Below, piece after piece: positions 7,214-13,531 of a DNA stretch of 13,626 nt. Under the pieces are notes generated by a model. It was not told the DNA's origin and did not search any database. It worked only from the letters and a program-made list of their open reading frames with translations. This DNA is from CAYMLQ01 sp964390795 (GTDB taxonomy: Bacteria > Verrucomicrobiota > Kiritimatiellia > RFP12 > UBA1067), in assembly GCA_964390795.1 (NCBI GenBank), contig CAYMLQ010000130.1, forward strand, positions 1 through 13,626, in the 5' to 3' direction. Positions within the stretch are counted from its first letter, which is position 1; every line of letters begins with the position of its first letter. A program made the position numbers and the translations under genes.

Positions 7214-8935
7214 TCAAGGTTGCCCGGCCGCAGCCTCCGCCTCCTCTTCGACGGGCTGGTCGGGGGGAACCTCCAGGTAGCGCGCCGTGGCGGCCGCGAT
7301 TTTGGCGAAGACGGGCGCCGAAACGAAGCCGCCCGTATGCTGCGGCCGAGGCCGCTCCACGGTCACCAGTACGCTGAAAACCGGCTCGCGCGCCGGCACG
7401 AACCCCACGAAAGAGGCGTAGTAGTCGGTGCTCGAATAGCCGCCATGCACCGCCTTCTGGGCTGTCCCGGTCTTGCCTCCGATCGAATACCCCGGGACCG
7501 TCGCGCGCTTGCCCGTCCCCCCCTCTTCCGTCACCCCGATCAGCATCTCGCGCACCGCGCGCGCCACCTCGGGCCGCACCGGTTTGCCGAGCACGTCGGG
7601 CTTGGCCTTGAAGACCGTCTCCCCGCCCGGCGACACGATCTTGTCAACGACGTACGGGCGCATCAGCACGCCGTCGTTGGCCAGGGCGGAATAGGCGTTG
7701 ACCATTTGCAAGCCCGTCACCGCGATGCCCTGCCCGATCGGGATGCGCGTCGGCTTGAGCTTGTCCCAGTCTTTTGATCGCGCCAGAATGCCCCGCTCCT
7801 CGCCCGGCAGTTCGATGCCGAGTTTCTCGCCGAAACTGAAGGCCCGCAAATACGCCTCCAGCCGCTTGTTGCCCAGCATCAGCCCGATCTTGGCATTGGC
7901 GATGTTGCTGGACTTCTTCAGCGCCGTGCTCACGCTGATGCGTCCGGTCACGTGATCCCGCAACGGCTTGCCGGCGTAAAACCATGTTCCTTCGCCTACA
8001 TCGATCAACGTGTCCGGCGTCACAATCCGCTCGTTCAGCGCGGCCGCCACGTTCACGGCCTTCATGATCGACCCCGGCTCGTAAACGATCGCCACGGCGT
8101 TGTTGCGCCAGACATCGATGCTCTCCTCGGTATAATGCTCGGGGTCGAAATCCGGGTACGAGGCCATCGCGAGGATTTCCCCCGTCTTGACACGCTGCAC
8201 GATGGCCCAACCGCTCGTCGCCTGAAACTGCTCCACCACCTCTTTGATGGCCGTTTCCACCTCGTACTGGATGTTGTGGTCCAGCGTCAGATACACGTCG
8301 CAGCCGGGAATGGCCGGCACGTCCAGCGCACGCCGGTTCCGGATTTCCACGCGCCCCGCATCCTTCTCGCCTTGAATCAGGCCGGTCGTGCCTTTGAGAT
8401 ACCAGTTGAACTGCTGCTCAATGCCGGCGCCACCCACACCCATGTTGTTGACGAAGCCCAGCACGTGCGACATGCGGCGCCTCTGAGGATACGAGCGGAT
8501 GGCCAAATCCTCCGCCCCGATGCCGCTGATGTTCTTGGTGTCCGCCAGCAGCGCGAACGCCCGGTCATCGGTCGAAACACAGAGCTTGATATAGCGCGAG
8601 TCGGTCTGCGTGAATTTCGCCGCCACCTCCGCCTCCTCGAGGCCCAGCGCCTCGGCAACCGTTTTGGCAATGGCCTTCGGGTCGTGGCCTTTTTTGACCG
8701 CCTGGGGATCCAAGAAATACTGCCGCGCGGGCAGGCTGACCGCCACCGGGAACTGGTCGCCGTTACAGTCGAAGATCCGGCCGCGCAGCCCCAGCAACTC
8801 GCGTTTATACTCGCGCTTGAGCTTGGAGTGGTTGGCCAGGTGCAGATAGCCCAGCTTCACGCTGAGGCCGCAAAGCGACAGGAACAGCACGGCGGCAACG
8901 ATCCAGACGCGCATCTGTATGCCGCGTTCTTGCAT
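7214..8935 (-). CDS. ftsI: FtsI (PBP3-type), class B penicillin-binding protein transpeptidase
   Basis: 573 residues. A single membrane segment at about 9-29 anchors the protein, with the rest periplasmic. RGRIFDCNGD (51-60) opens the PBP dimerisation (pedestal) domain, and VLGFVNNMGVGGAGIEQQFN (158-177) is its usual end. The transpeptidase domain carries all three penicilloyl-serine motifs: S289-x-x-K292 in YEPGSIMK, S342-S343-N344 in KKSSN, and K488-T-G in GGKTGTAQ. It crosslinks septal glycan made by FtsW. There is no PASTA domain; the tail after about 555 is short and Glu/Ala-rich. The start at 8935 is the first ATG after ftsL (30-bp gap), but GGGAGG lies about 14 bases upstream, longer than ideal. 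The ATG seven codons on (MRVWIV) is an alternative that would keep the membrane segment. Confidence 0.96.
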   Translation of the reverse strand: MQERGIQMRVWIVAAVLFLSLCGLSVKLGYLHLANHSKLKREYKRELLGLRGRIFDCNGDQFPVAVSLPARQYFLDPQAVKKGHDPKAIAKTVAEALGLEEAEVAAKFTQTDSRYIKLCVSTDDRAFALLADTKNISGIGAEDLAIRSYPQRRRMSHVLGFVNNMGVGGAGIEQQFNWYLKGTTGLIQGEKDAGRVEIRNRRALDVPAIPGCDVYLTLDHNIQYEVETAIKEVVEQFQATSGWAIVQRVKTGEILAMASYPDFDPEHYTEESIDVWRNNAVAIVYEPGSIMKAVNVAAALNERIVTPDTLIDVGEGTWFYAGKPLRDHVTGRISVSTALKKSSNIANAKIGLMLGNKRLEAYLRAFSFGEKLGIELPGEERGILARSKDWDKLKPTRIPIGQGIAVTGLQMVNAYSALANDGVLMRPYVVDKIVSPGGETVFKAKPDVLGKPVRPEVARAVREMLIGVTEEGGTGKRATVPGYSIGGKTGTAQKAVHGGYSSTDYYASFVGFVPAREPVFSVLVTVERPRPQHTGGFVSAPVFAKIAAATARYLEVPPDQPVEEEAEAAAGQP

Positions 8936-8965
8936 AGCGCTATCATTCGCCTCCCGCTCGCCCGC

Positions 8966-9358
8966 CTATTTCTGTGAGGACGTCGCCACCCGCTCAAGCG
9001 CGCCCCGATGTCTCTGAAACCGGGCCACGGAGAGCTGGCCTGGCAGCGGACGTCCCGCAGTGTCCATGCGCACCATCTGGTCGGCCGTCGGATAGGTCAT
9101 CGCGAGGCCGTGCTGTAGCATGGCGCGCTCCAGCTTTTCAGGCGTCTTCTTTTCGTCCCACCGCGCGGCTTCCCGCACCCGCTCGTTTTCGAGCCCGGCG
9201 AACTTCTGCTCGTGCTTGCGGATCTCCTGACCCAACTGCGCACACTTGGAGTCCACAAACCAGAAGACCAGCGCGACCGTCACGAACGTCACGATCACCC
9301 CAACTGCCATCCGCGGCAGAAACTGGATACGCACCTGCCTTTTACGATTTTTTCTCAT
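8966..9358 (-). CDS. ftsL: FtsL-like divisome membrane protein
   Basis: 130 residues with the FtsL layout: a short basic cytoplasmic start (MRKNRKRQVR), one membrane segment at about 17-35, a charged helical stretch at about 38-80 likely to form a coiled coil, then MTYPTADQMVRM (87-98), resembling the family's C-terminal end. The sequence is poorly conserved, as usual for FtsL, so the call rests mainly on topology and on the position between rsmH and ftsI. FtsL links FtsQ and FtsB with the FtsW-FtsI synthase at the septum. The start ATG overlaps the rsmH stop in an ATGA arrangement, indicating translational coupling; GGAGG lies about 9 bases upstream inside rsmH. The extension after residue 100 is unassigned. 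Confidence 0.85.
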   Translation of the reverse strand: MRKNRKRQVRIQFLPRMAVGVIVTFVTVALVFWFVDSKCAQLGQEIRKHEQKFAGLENERVREAARWDEKKTPEKLERAMLQHGLAMTYPTADQMVRMDTAGRPLPGQLSVARFQRHRGALERVATSSQK

Positions 9359-10323
9359 GTCTCACACCCTCCAAAAAACTTATCCGTGCGCTGCGTCGGA
9401 GCCTCGCAGCGCCGCACCGCCCTCAACTTCGCCGAACGCGCCCTCGGGTTGGCCGCCACCTCGGCCGGCCCAGGCTCCACGGGACGTCTCGTCACCTTCT
9501 CCACCGCCGGCAACTCGCCTTCCCAGCGCTCGCCGCCTTGCTGCAGCGACACCCACCGGCCGGCATGCGCCGCGAAAAACTGCTTCACCAGTCGGTCCGT
9601 CAGGCTTTCGAAGGTGATCACCGCCATCCGCCCGTCAGGCTTCAGCAGCGCCAGCCCGTCTTTCAACGCCTGCTCCAACTCTTCCAACTCGCGGTTCACC
9701 GCCATCCGCAGCGCCTGAAACACGCGCGTCGCCGGATGCCGCGGCCCTGTCCGCCCGCCGAGCGCGGCGCTCACCACCTCGGCCAGACGGCCCGTCGTGG
9801 CGATCGCCTGCTTCTCCCTCTCTCGCCCGATCGCCTGGGCGATCCGCCGCGCCTGCGGCTCCTCTCCGAGCCGCCTAAAAACGTCTGCGAGGGACGGCAC
9901 ATCCAGCCGTGCGACAAGGTCGGCCGCCGACTCCCCCCGAGTCGGATCCATCCGCATGTCCAGGGGCCCCTCCAGCCGGAAGCTGAACCCCCGTCCGGGC
10001 GTGTCGAGCTGATCCGATGACACGCCCAGATCCAGCAGGATACCGTCCACTGCCGCAAAACCATTCGCCTCTGCCAGGCGCCGAAGCTCTCCGTGAGCCC
10101 CGTGCGCCAGCACCCTTTCGCCAGACAACGCCGCCAACCGCACCGCCGAGCGCTCCAGGGCAGCCATGTCCCTGTCGATACCCAGCAGCCGGCCGGTAGG
10201 GCCCGCACGCCGCAGAATCTCGGCCGCGTGCCCCGCTCCGCCCAGCGTTCCGTCGATGTAGCTGCCACCGGGCACGACCGCCAGGGCCTCCACGGTTTCC
10301 TCCAGCAACACCGACAGGTGCAT
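9355..10323 (-). CDS. rsmH: RsmH (MraW), 16S rRNA (cytosine-1402-N4)-methyltransferase
   Basis: 322 residues from the ATG at 10323. It methylates N4 of C1402 in 16S rRNA using S-adenosylmethionine, in the cytoplasm. Motifs: HLSVLLEETVEAL (2-14), SAM motif DGTLGGAGHA (24-33), GIDRD (48-52), LLDLGVSSDQLD (96-107), GFSF and GPLDMRMD (112-126), HPATRVFQALRMAVNRELEE (196-215) and NPRARSAKLRAV (292-303). The usual SFHSLEDRIVK appears as TFESLTDRLVK (237-247), losing the His. I chose this start because GGAGGG sits 3 bases upstream and the protein then begins as family members do; a TTG at 10338 would add MSGGT ahead of it without support. The gene follows mraZ by 145 bp and overlaps ftsL by 4 bp. 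Confidence 0.96.
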   Translation of the reverse strand: MHLSVLLEETVEALAVVPGGSYIDGTLGGAGHAAEILRRAGPTGRLLGIDRDMAALERSAVRLAALSGERVLAHGAHGELRRLAEANGFAAVDGILLDLGVSSDQLDTPGRGFSFRLEGPLDMRMDPTRGESAADLVARLDVPSLADVFRRLGEEPQARRIAQAIGREREKQAIATTGRLAEVVSAALGGRTGPRHPATRVFQALRMAVNRELEELEQALKDGLALLKPDGRMAVITFESLTDRLVKQFFAAHAGRWVSLQQGGERWEGELPAVEKVTRRPVEPGPAEVAANPRARSAKLRAVRRCEAPTQRTDKFFGGCET

Positions 10324-10326
10324 AGT

Positions 10327-10332
10327 CCCTCC
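10327..10332 (-). promoter_or_regulatory. Shine-Dalgarno GGAGGG fixing the rsmH start
   Basis: On the minus strand GGAGGG is followed by ACT and then ATG (10323). It is a strong site and decides for the ATG at 10323 over the upstream TTG at 10338. Confidence 0.8.
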
Positions 10333-10442
10333 AGACAAACCTGAATCAAAATGATCGCGCGACAGTACGTTCCCGCCCGAAGTCCGCGTCCGTCCATCCG
10401 ACGGTACCGTTCCTGTCCGCGATACAAATCACATGTCAATCC

Positions 10443-10459
10443 GCGTGCGCCCCGCACGC
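10443..10459 (-). other. GC-rich hairpin just after mraZ
   Basis: A perfect 7-bp stem, GCGTGCG with CGCACGC, closes a 3-base loop, beginning 9 bases after the mraZ stop codon in transcription order. No T-run follows (the next bases are GGATTGACATG), so it is not a classical intrinsic terminator. It may act as a partial attenuator or an mRNA-stabilising element between mraZ and the rest of the operon; this is inference. Confidence 0.45.
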
Positions 10460-10468
10460 CACAAACCG

Positions 10469-10948
10469 CTAGAAGTTCAGCGCCTCGCAGGCCTCGGCCA
10501 GCTTGGCCTGGTCGACAGTCTCCTCTTCCGGCAACAGCGCCGGCGACCAGAGCTGCACGCGGTTCAGCGCGCCGACCATCACGACCTTCTCCTCCAGCAA
10601 CGCAAATTTCAGCAACCGGTCCTTGATGCGGATACGCCCCTGCACATCCAGCATCACCTGCTCGGAATTCTCTCCCAACACCCGCAACGCCGAACCCGCA
10701 CCCTTGTCGAACAGCGCGCGCTGCCGCAGCTTCTCAAGCCGCCCCTCCATCTCCGCAGGCGGCAACAGGTTCAAACACTTATCGCGCGGATCAGGCATGA
10801 TGTACACATAGGCAGGCGACCCCATCAGCTCCCGCCACCCCGCAGGAATGGTGAACCGCTTCTTGGGATCCAAGGCGTGATCAAACCGACCGACCAGTAA
10901 CCCCGATCCGGCCGCTGTCCCGGCAATCTGTGCGCCCGTTGAAACCAT
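10469..10948 (-). CDS. mraZ: MraZ, transcriptional regulator of the dcw operon
   Basis: 159 residues from the ATG at 10948. MraZ has two SpoVT/AbrB-like halves, assembles into rings and binds short direct repeats upstream of its own gene. The first half has GRFDHALDPKKRFTIPAGWRE (20-40, less one end), matching the family pattern L-D-x-K-G-R-x-x-I-P with Lys for Gly. The second has DVQGRIRIKDRLLKFA (101-116) and MVGALNRVQLWSP (124-136), which match the family's DGQGR and VGA-W-S motifs. About 15 residues precede the domain, more than in typical MraZ. The frame stays open to a GTG at 10978, but that start would put the promoter -10 element and the GGTGTC boxes inside the gene, so the ATG is preferred; AAAAGG lies 7 bases before it. 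First gene of the operon and probably autoregulated. Confidence 0.93.
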   Translation of the reverse strand: MVSTGAQIAGTAAGSGLLVGRFDHALDPKKRFTIPAGWRELMGSPAYVYIMPDPRDKCLNLLPPAEMEGRLEKLRQRALFDKGAGSALRVLGENSEQVMLDVQGRIRIKDRLLKFALLEEKVVMVGALNRVQLWSPALLPEEETVDQAKLAEACEALNF

Positions 10949-10953
10949 GGTTT

Positions 10954-11002
10954 GACCTTTTGTGACACCATTAGACACCTTATGACACCGGATGTCAACA
11001 CC
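10954..11002 (-). promoter_or_regulatory. Array of 10-bp-spaced GGTGTC boxes, likely MraZ operator
   Basis: On the minus strand GGTGTC occurs at 10989-10984, 10979-10974 and 10969-10964, exactly 10 bp apart. A degenerate AAGGTC at 10959-10954 is in the same phase, and a GGTGTT at 11002-10997 lies 13 bp further upstream. Known MraZ sites are direct repeats with 10-bp periodicity (TGGGN repeats in E. coli, AAAGTG-type decamers in Mycoplasma); the unit AAGGTGTCTA here resembles the latter. The boxes fill the spacer and overlap the -10 of the mraZ promoter, which fits repression. Binding itself is inferred. Confidence 0.8.
10970..10998 (-). promoter_or_regulatory. Sigma70-type promoter for mraZ and the dcw operon
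   Basis: On the minus strand TTGACA (10998-10993, perfect -35) is followed by a 17-base spacer and TCTAAT (10975-10970, 5 of 6 matches to TATAAT). The predicted transcript start is near 10963, giving a leader of about 15 bases with AAAAGG before the ATG at 10948. The spacer and -10 carry the GGTGTC boxes. Confidence 0.8.
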
Positions 11003-11154
11003 AAAAGAATCGATTTCAGACCCTTTTAAAAATACGTAACTATCTTAAATGCAAGGTTTTATATTTATAAATAATAAATCTTAAACCCCAAAAAGGTACG
11101 CCTTCATTCCATTTTTCACCCCATTTTACCCCCTTTTTAACCGTCCCCTCCCTT

Positions 11155-11226
11155 GAATTAGGAGTTAGCCCTGTTTTCCCGGGTTGTTGCGCATTCAACT
11201 CCTAAATCCTAACTCCTAACTCCTCC
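11155..11226 (+). repeat. Heptamer repeat block with an inverted fragment, upstream of ade
   Basis: Four tandem units AACTCCT, AAATCCT, AACTCCT, AACTCCT occupy 11197-11224. They match the murE-murF repeat read on the plus strand, including the variant unit AAATCCT. An inverted fragment TTAGGAGTT (11158-11166) can pair with AACTCCTAA (11197-11205) across a 30-base loop that contains CCCGGG. The block may be a decayed dispersed element. Confidence 0.75.
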
Positions 11227-11235
11227 TTTACGCAG

Positions 11236-11264
11236 TTGCATCTGTCCATGAATCCCTTTATCAT
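11236..11264 (+). promoter_or_regulatory. Candidate promoter for the ade-apt operon
   Basis: TTGCAT (11236-11241) and TATCAT (11259-11264) are separated by 17 bases. The -10 matches consensus at 5 of 6 positions but the -35 only at its TTG. Transcription would start near 11271 with a leader of about 54 bases. It lies directly after the heptamer repeats. This is the best candidate seen, with moderate support. Confidence 0.45.
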
Positions 11265-11313
11265 TTCCCCACCTTGCCGGAACCCCACTTCCGTTCATGT
11301 GTAACCCAGCTCC

Positions 11314-11318
11314 GAGGA
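11314..11318 (+). promoter_or_regulatory. Shine-Dalgarno GAGGA fixing the ade start
   Basis: GAGGA lies 6 bases before the ATG at 11325. It decides for that ATG over an in-frame TTG at 11274, whose extra 17 residues show no family similarity. Confidence 0.75.
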
Positions 11319-11324
11319 ATCCCC

Positions 11325-12962
11325 ATGCAGACAACCATCAGCGGCACACTGGTCGACCCGATCCTACGGGAAAACTACGGCGCGCGCCTGACAATCTCCC
11401 CCAAAGGCACCATTGAGTCCGTCACGCCCGACGAAAACCCCGCCCCCGTCTACATTCTGCCCGGCTTCGTCGACGCCCACGTCCATATCGAGAGTTCTAT
11501 GCTCACCCCCGCTGGCTTCGCCCGCGCCGCCGTCGTCCACGGCACCCTCGCCGCCGTCGTAGACCCGCACGAGATCGCCAACGTCCTCGGCGAGGAGGGC
11601 GTCGAACTCATGCTCAGCCTGGCCCGGCAGACCCCCTTCGTCTTCGGTTTCGGCGTGCCCTCCTGCGTGCCCGCCACACCCTTCGAGACCGCCGGTGCCC
11701 ACCTCGGAGCCGATGCGGTCGCCCGCCTGCTCAAGCGCCCCGGCATCACCCACCTCGCCGAAATGATGAACGTGCCCGGCGTCCTCGGCAAAGATCCGGA
11801 GGTCTGCGCCAAACTCGCCGCCGCCCGCGCCCTCGGCCTGCCCACCGACGGACACGCGCCCGCCCTCACCGGCGCGCCCCTGCTGGCCTATGCCGCCGAA
11901 GGCATCACCACCGATCACGAAAGCCTCACCTTCGACGAGGCGCGCGAGAAAATCAAGGCCGGCATCAAACTTCAGATCCGCTACGGCTCCGCCGCGCGCC
12001 AGTTCGAAACCTTTCTCCCCCTTCTGGCCCGCTACCCCGACATGTGCATGTTCTGCAGCGACGACAAGCACCCCGACGACCTGCTCAAAGACCACATCAA
12101 CCACATCGCAGCCGCCGCCTACAGCAAAGGCATCACCCTCCAGGTCATCGCCCAGGCCGCCAGCGCCAACCCCGTGCGCCACTACAAGCTTCCCCTCGGC
12201 CTGCTCCAGCCCGGCGACTCCGCCGACTTCCTGTTGCTCGACGACCTGCGCACCTTCAAGCCGCGCGAAGCCTGGCTGCGCGGCGTCTGTGTGGCCCGCG
12301 ATGGAATGTCCTTCCTGCCTTGCGGCGAAACCCGCGTGCTCAATCATTTCGCCGCCGAATTGCTCCAGCCCGCAGACTTGTCCGTGCCCGCACCCGCCGG
12401 GTGCGCCGTCCGCGTCATCGGCGTGCGCGACGGCCAGCTCGTCACCGGCCATCTCACCGAACAGCCCACGGTGCGCAACGGCTGCGTGGTGGCCGACCCT
12501 GGACGCGACCTGATCAAACTCGTGGTTTACAACCGTTACGCGCCCGCGCGGCCCGCCGTGGCGCTCGTCAGAGGGTTCGGCCTCACCCGCGGCGCGATCG
12601 CCTCAAGCGTCGCCCACGACTCGCACCACATCATCGCCGCAGGCGTCACCGACGAGGCGCTCGCCGCCGCCATCAACGAGGTGATCCTGCGCAAGGGCGG
12701 GCTGGCCGTCGCCGACAACAACCGCAAGATCCTCTCCGCGTTTCCGCTGGCGCTCGCCGGACTCATGTCCACCGAGCCCGCGGAGACCGTGGCCCGCGCC
12801 TATTCAGACTGCGATGCGCTCGCGAAGATTTTGGGAACCAAGCTGACCGCGCCCTTCATGACGCTCTCGTCCCTCTCCCTGCCCGTGGTTCCCCACCTCA
12901 AGCTCACCGACAAAGGGCTGTTCGACAGCGACACCTACCAGCACGTCCCCCTCTTCATCTAA
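11325..12962 (+). CDS. ade: Adenine deaminase (amidohydrolase superfamily)
   Basis: 545 residues from the ATG at 11325. It hydrolyses adenine to hypoxanthine and ammonia in the cytoplasm, part of purine salvage and catabolism. Family motifs in order: PGFVDAHVHIESSML (46-60, metal ligands H52 and H54), DPHEIANVLG (80-89), LAEMMNVPGVLG (144-155, E146), DGHAPAL (175-181, H177), GITTDHES (193-200, H198), CSDDKHPDDLL (244-254, catalytic Asp region), HYKLPLGLLQPGDSADF (286-302), the C-terminal SVAHDSHHI (428-436) and LSLPVVPHLKLTDKGLFD (517-534). Length is slightly below the usual 570 or so, but no motif is missing. The HDSHHI and LKLTDKGLFD motifs separate it from other amidohydrolases. It precedes apt by 9 bp in the same operon and is transcribed divergently from the dcw operon. 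Confidence 0.96.
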   Translation: MQTTISGTLVDPILRENYGARLTISPKGTIESVTPDENPAPVYILPGFVDAHVHIESSMLTPAGFARAAVVHGTLAAVVDPHEIANVLGEEGVELMLSLARQTPFVFGFGVPSCVPATPFETAGAHLGADAVARLLKRPGITHLAEMMNVPGVLGKDPEVCAKLAAARALGLPTDGHAPALTGAPLLAYAAEGITTDHESLTFDEAREKIKAGIKLQIRYGSAARQFETFLPLLARYPDMCMFCSDDKHPDDLLKDHINHIAAAAYSKGITLQVIAQAASANPVRHYKLPLGLLQPGDSADFLLLDDLRTFKPREAWLRGVCVARDGMSFLPCGETRVLNHFAAELLQPADLSVPAPAGCAVRVIGVRDGQLVTGHLTEQPTVRNGCVVADPGRDLIKLVVYNRYAPARPAVALVRGFGLTRGAIASSVAHDSHHIIAAGVTDEALAAAINEVILRKGGLAVADNNRKILSAFPLALAGLMSTEPAETVARAYSDCDALAKILGTKLTAPFMTLSSLSLPVVPHLKLTDKGLFDSDTYQHVPLFI

Positions 12963-12971
12963 GGAGTCCTT

Positions 12972-13499
12972 ATGAATCTCGACGCCGTCATCCGCAAAGT
13001 TCCCGACTTCCCCAAGCCGGGCATCCTCTTCTACGACATCACTTCGATCTTTACCCACCCTGCGGCGCTTGCCTACGTGGTCGACCAGATGGTCGGCTAC
13101 TACAAGGATCTCCCTATCGACGGCGTGGTGGCCATCGAGAGCCGCGGCTTCCTGGTGGCCGGCGCCTTCTGCATCCGCACGGGACTCCCGCTGGTGCTCG
13201 CCCGCAAAAAGGGGAAGCTGCCGGGCAAGACCATCGCGCAAAGTTACGCGCTTGAGTACGGCGAGGCGACCCTGGAGATGCACACGGACGACGTCGTCGC
13301 CGCGCACCGCTATCTCATTATCGACGACCTGGTCGCGACAGGCGGCACCATCGAGGCCGTCGCCGCGATGCTCGCCCGCCAGAACGCCCAGGTGGCCGGC
13401 GTCTTTTCGATCATCGGCCTGCCCTTCCTGCCCTACAAGCGCAAGCTCGCCGCCTTCGACGTGAAAACCCTGATCGAATACGACAGCGAGAAGGCCTAA
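12972..13499 (+). CDS. apt: Adenine phosphoribosyltransferase
   Basis: 175 residues, close to the usual 170-185. It converts adenine and PRPP to AMP and pyrophosphate in the cytoplasm. Motifs: VPDFPKPGILFYDIT (10-24), the family's N-terminal signature; AIESRGFLVAG (54-64); ARKKGKLPG (77-85); YALEYGEATLEMHTD (92-106), the flexible-loop region; and the PRPP-binding LIIDDLVATGGTIEA (115-129). Together these identify Apt rather than xanthine or orotate phosphoribosyltransferases. The Shine-Dalgarno AAGGAG (12961-12966) overlaps the ade TAA stop and sits 5 bases before the ATG, so ade and apt are probably co-transcribed and translationally coupled. No intrinsic terminator is visible after the stop. 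Confidence 0.97.
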   Translation: MNLDAVIRKVPDFPKPGILFYDITSIFTHPAALAYVVDQMVGYYKDLPIDGVVAIESRGFLVAGAFCIRTGLPLVLARKKGKLPGKTIAQSYALEYGEATLEMHTDDVVAAHRYLIIDDLVATGGTIEAVAAMLARQNAQVAGVFSIIGLPFLPYKRKLAAFDVKTLIEYDSEKA

Positions 13500-13501
13500 A
13501 A

Positions 13502-13531
13502 CGGTGGCATAGGGGTCGGTGGCATAGGGGT
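13502..13531 (+). repeat. Two tandem copies of a 15-bp unit after apt
   Basis: CGGTGGCATAGGGGT is repeated exactly at 13502-13516 and 13517-13531, starting two bases after the apt stop, followed by CGTATCGCGACATCGAGACAT. It is not a terminator. It could be the edge of a dispersed repeat or mobile element that continues beyond the window. The remaining bases to 13626 show no gene I can support. Confidence 0.75.

Larger units (their letters stand above)
10949..11324. other. Divergent intergenic control region between mraZ and ade
   Basis: This 376-base stretch holds no convincing gene. From left to right it contains the mraZ promoter and MraZ boxes (10954-11002), an AT-rich segment with runs of A and T and TATTTATAAATAATAAAT (about 11020-11155), a heptamer repeat block (11155-11226), a candidate rightward promoter (11236-11264) and the ade leader with its ribosome binding site (11314-11318). 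The AT-rich part contrasts sharply with the GC-rich genes around it. Confidence 0.85.

Noticed and set aside
10949..10978. Upstream GTG start for mraZ at 10978
   Set aside because: It would place the -10 element and MraZ boxes inside the coding region and adds ten residues with no family similarity, whereas the ATG at 10948 has an AAAAGG site at good spacing.
11088..11150. Intrinsic terminator formed by AAGGTACGCCTT and following T-runs
   Set aside because: The stem is only 4 bp, and no gene ends nearby on that strand, so it would have nothing to terminate.
11274..11324. TTG start for adenine deaminase at 11274
   Set aside because: The ATG at 11325 has a clear GAGGA site and gives the usual N-terminus. 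The TTG has no ribosome binding site and would start at the predicted transcript 5' end.
11265..11324. Purine riboswitch in the ade leader
   Set aside because: The leader is only about 54 bases and shows no three-way-junction stems or the conserved loop sequences of the purine riboswitch.
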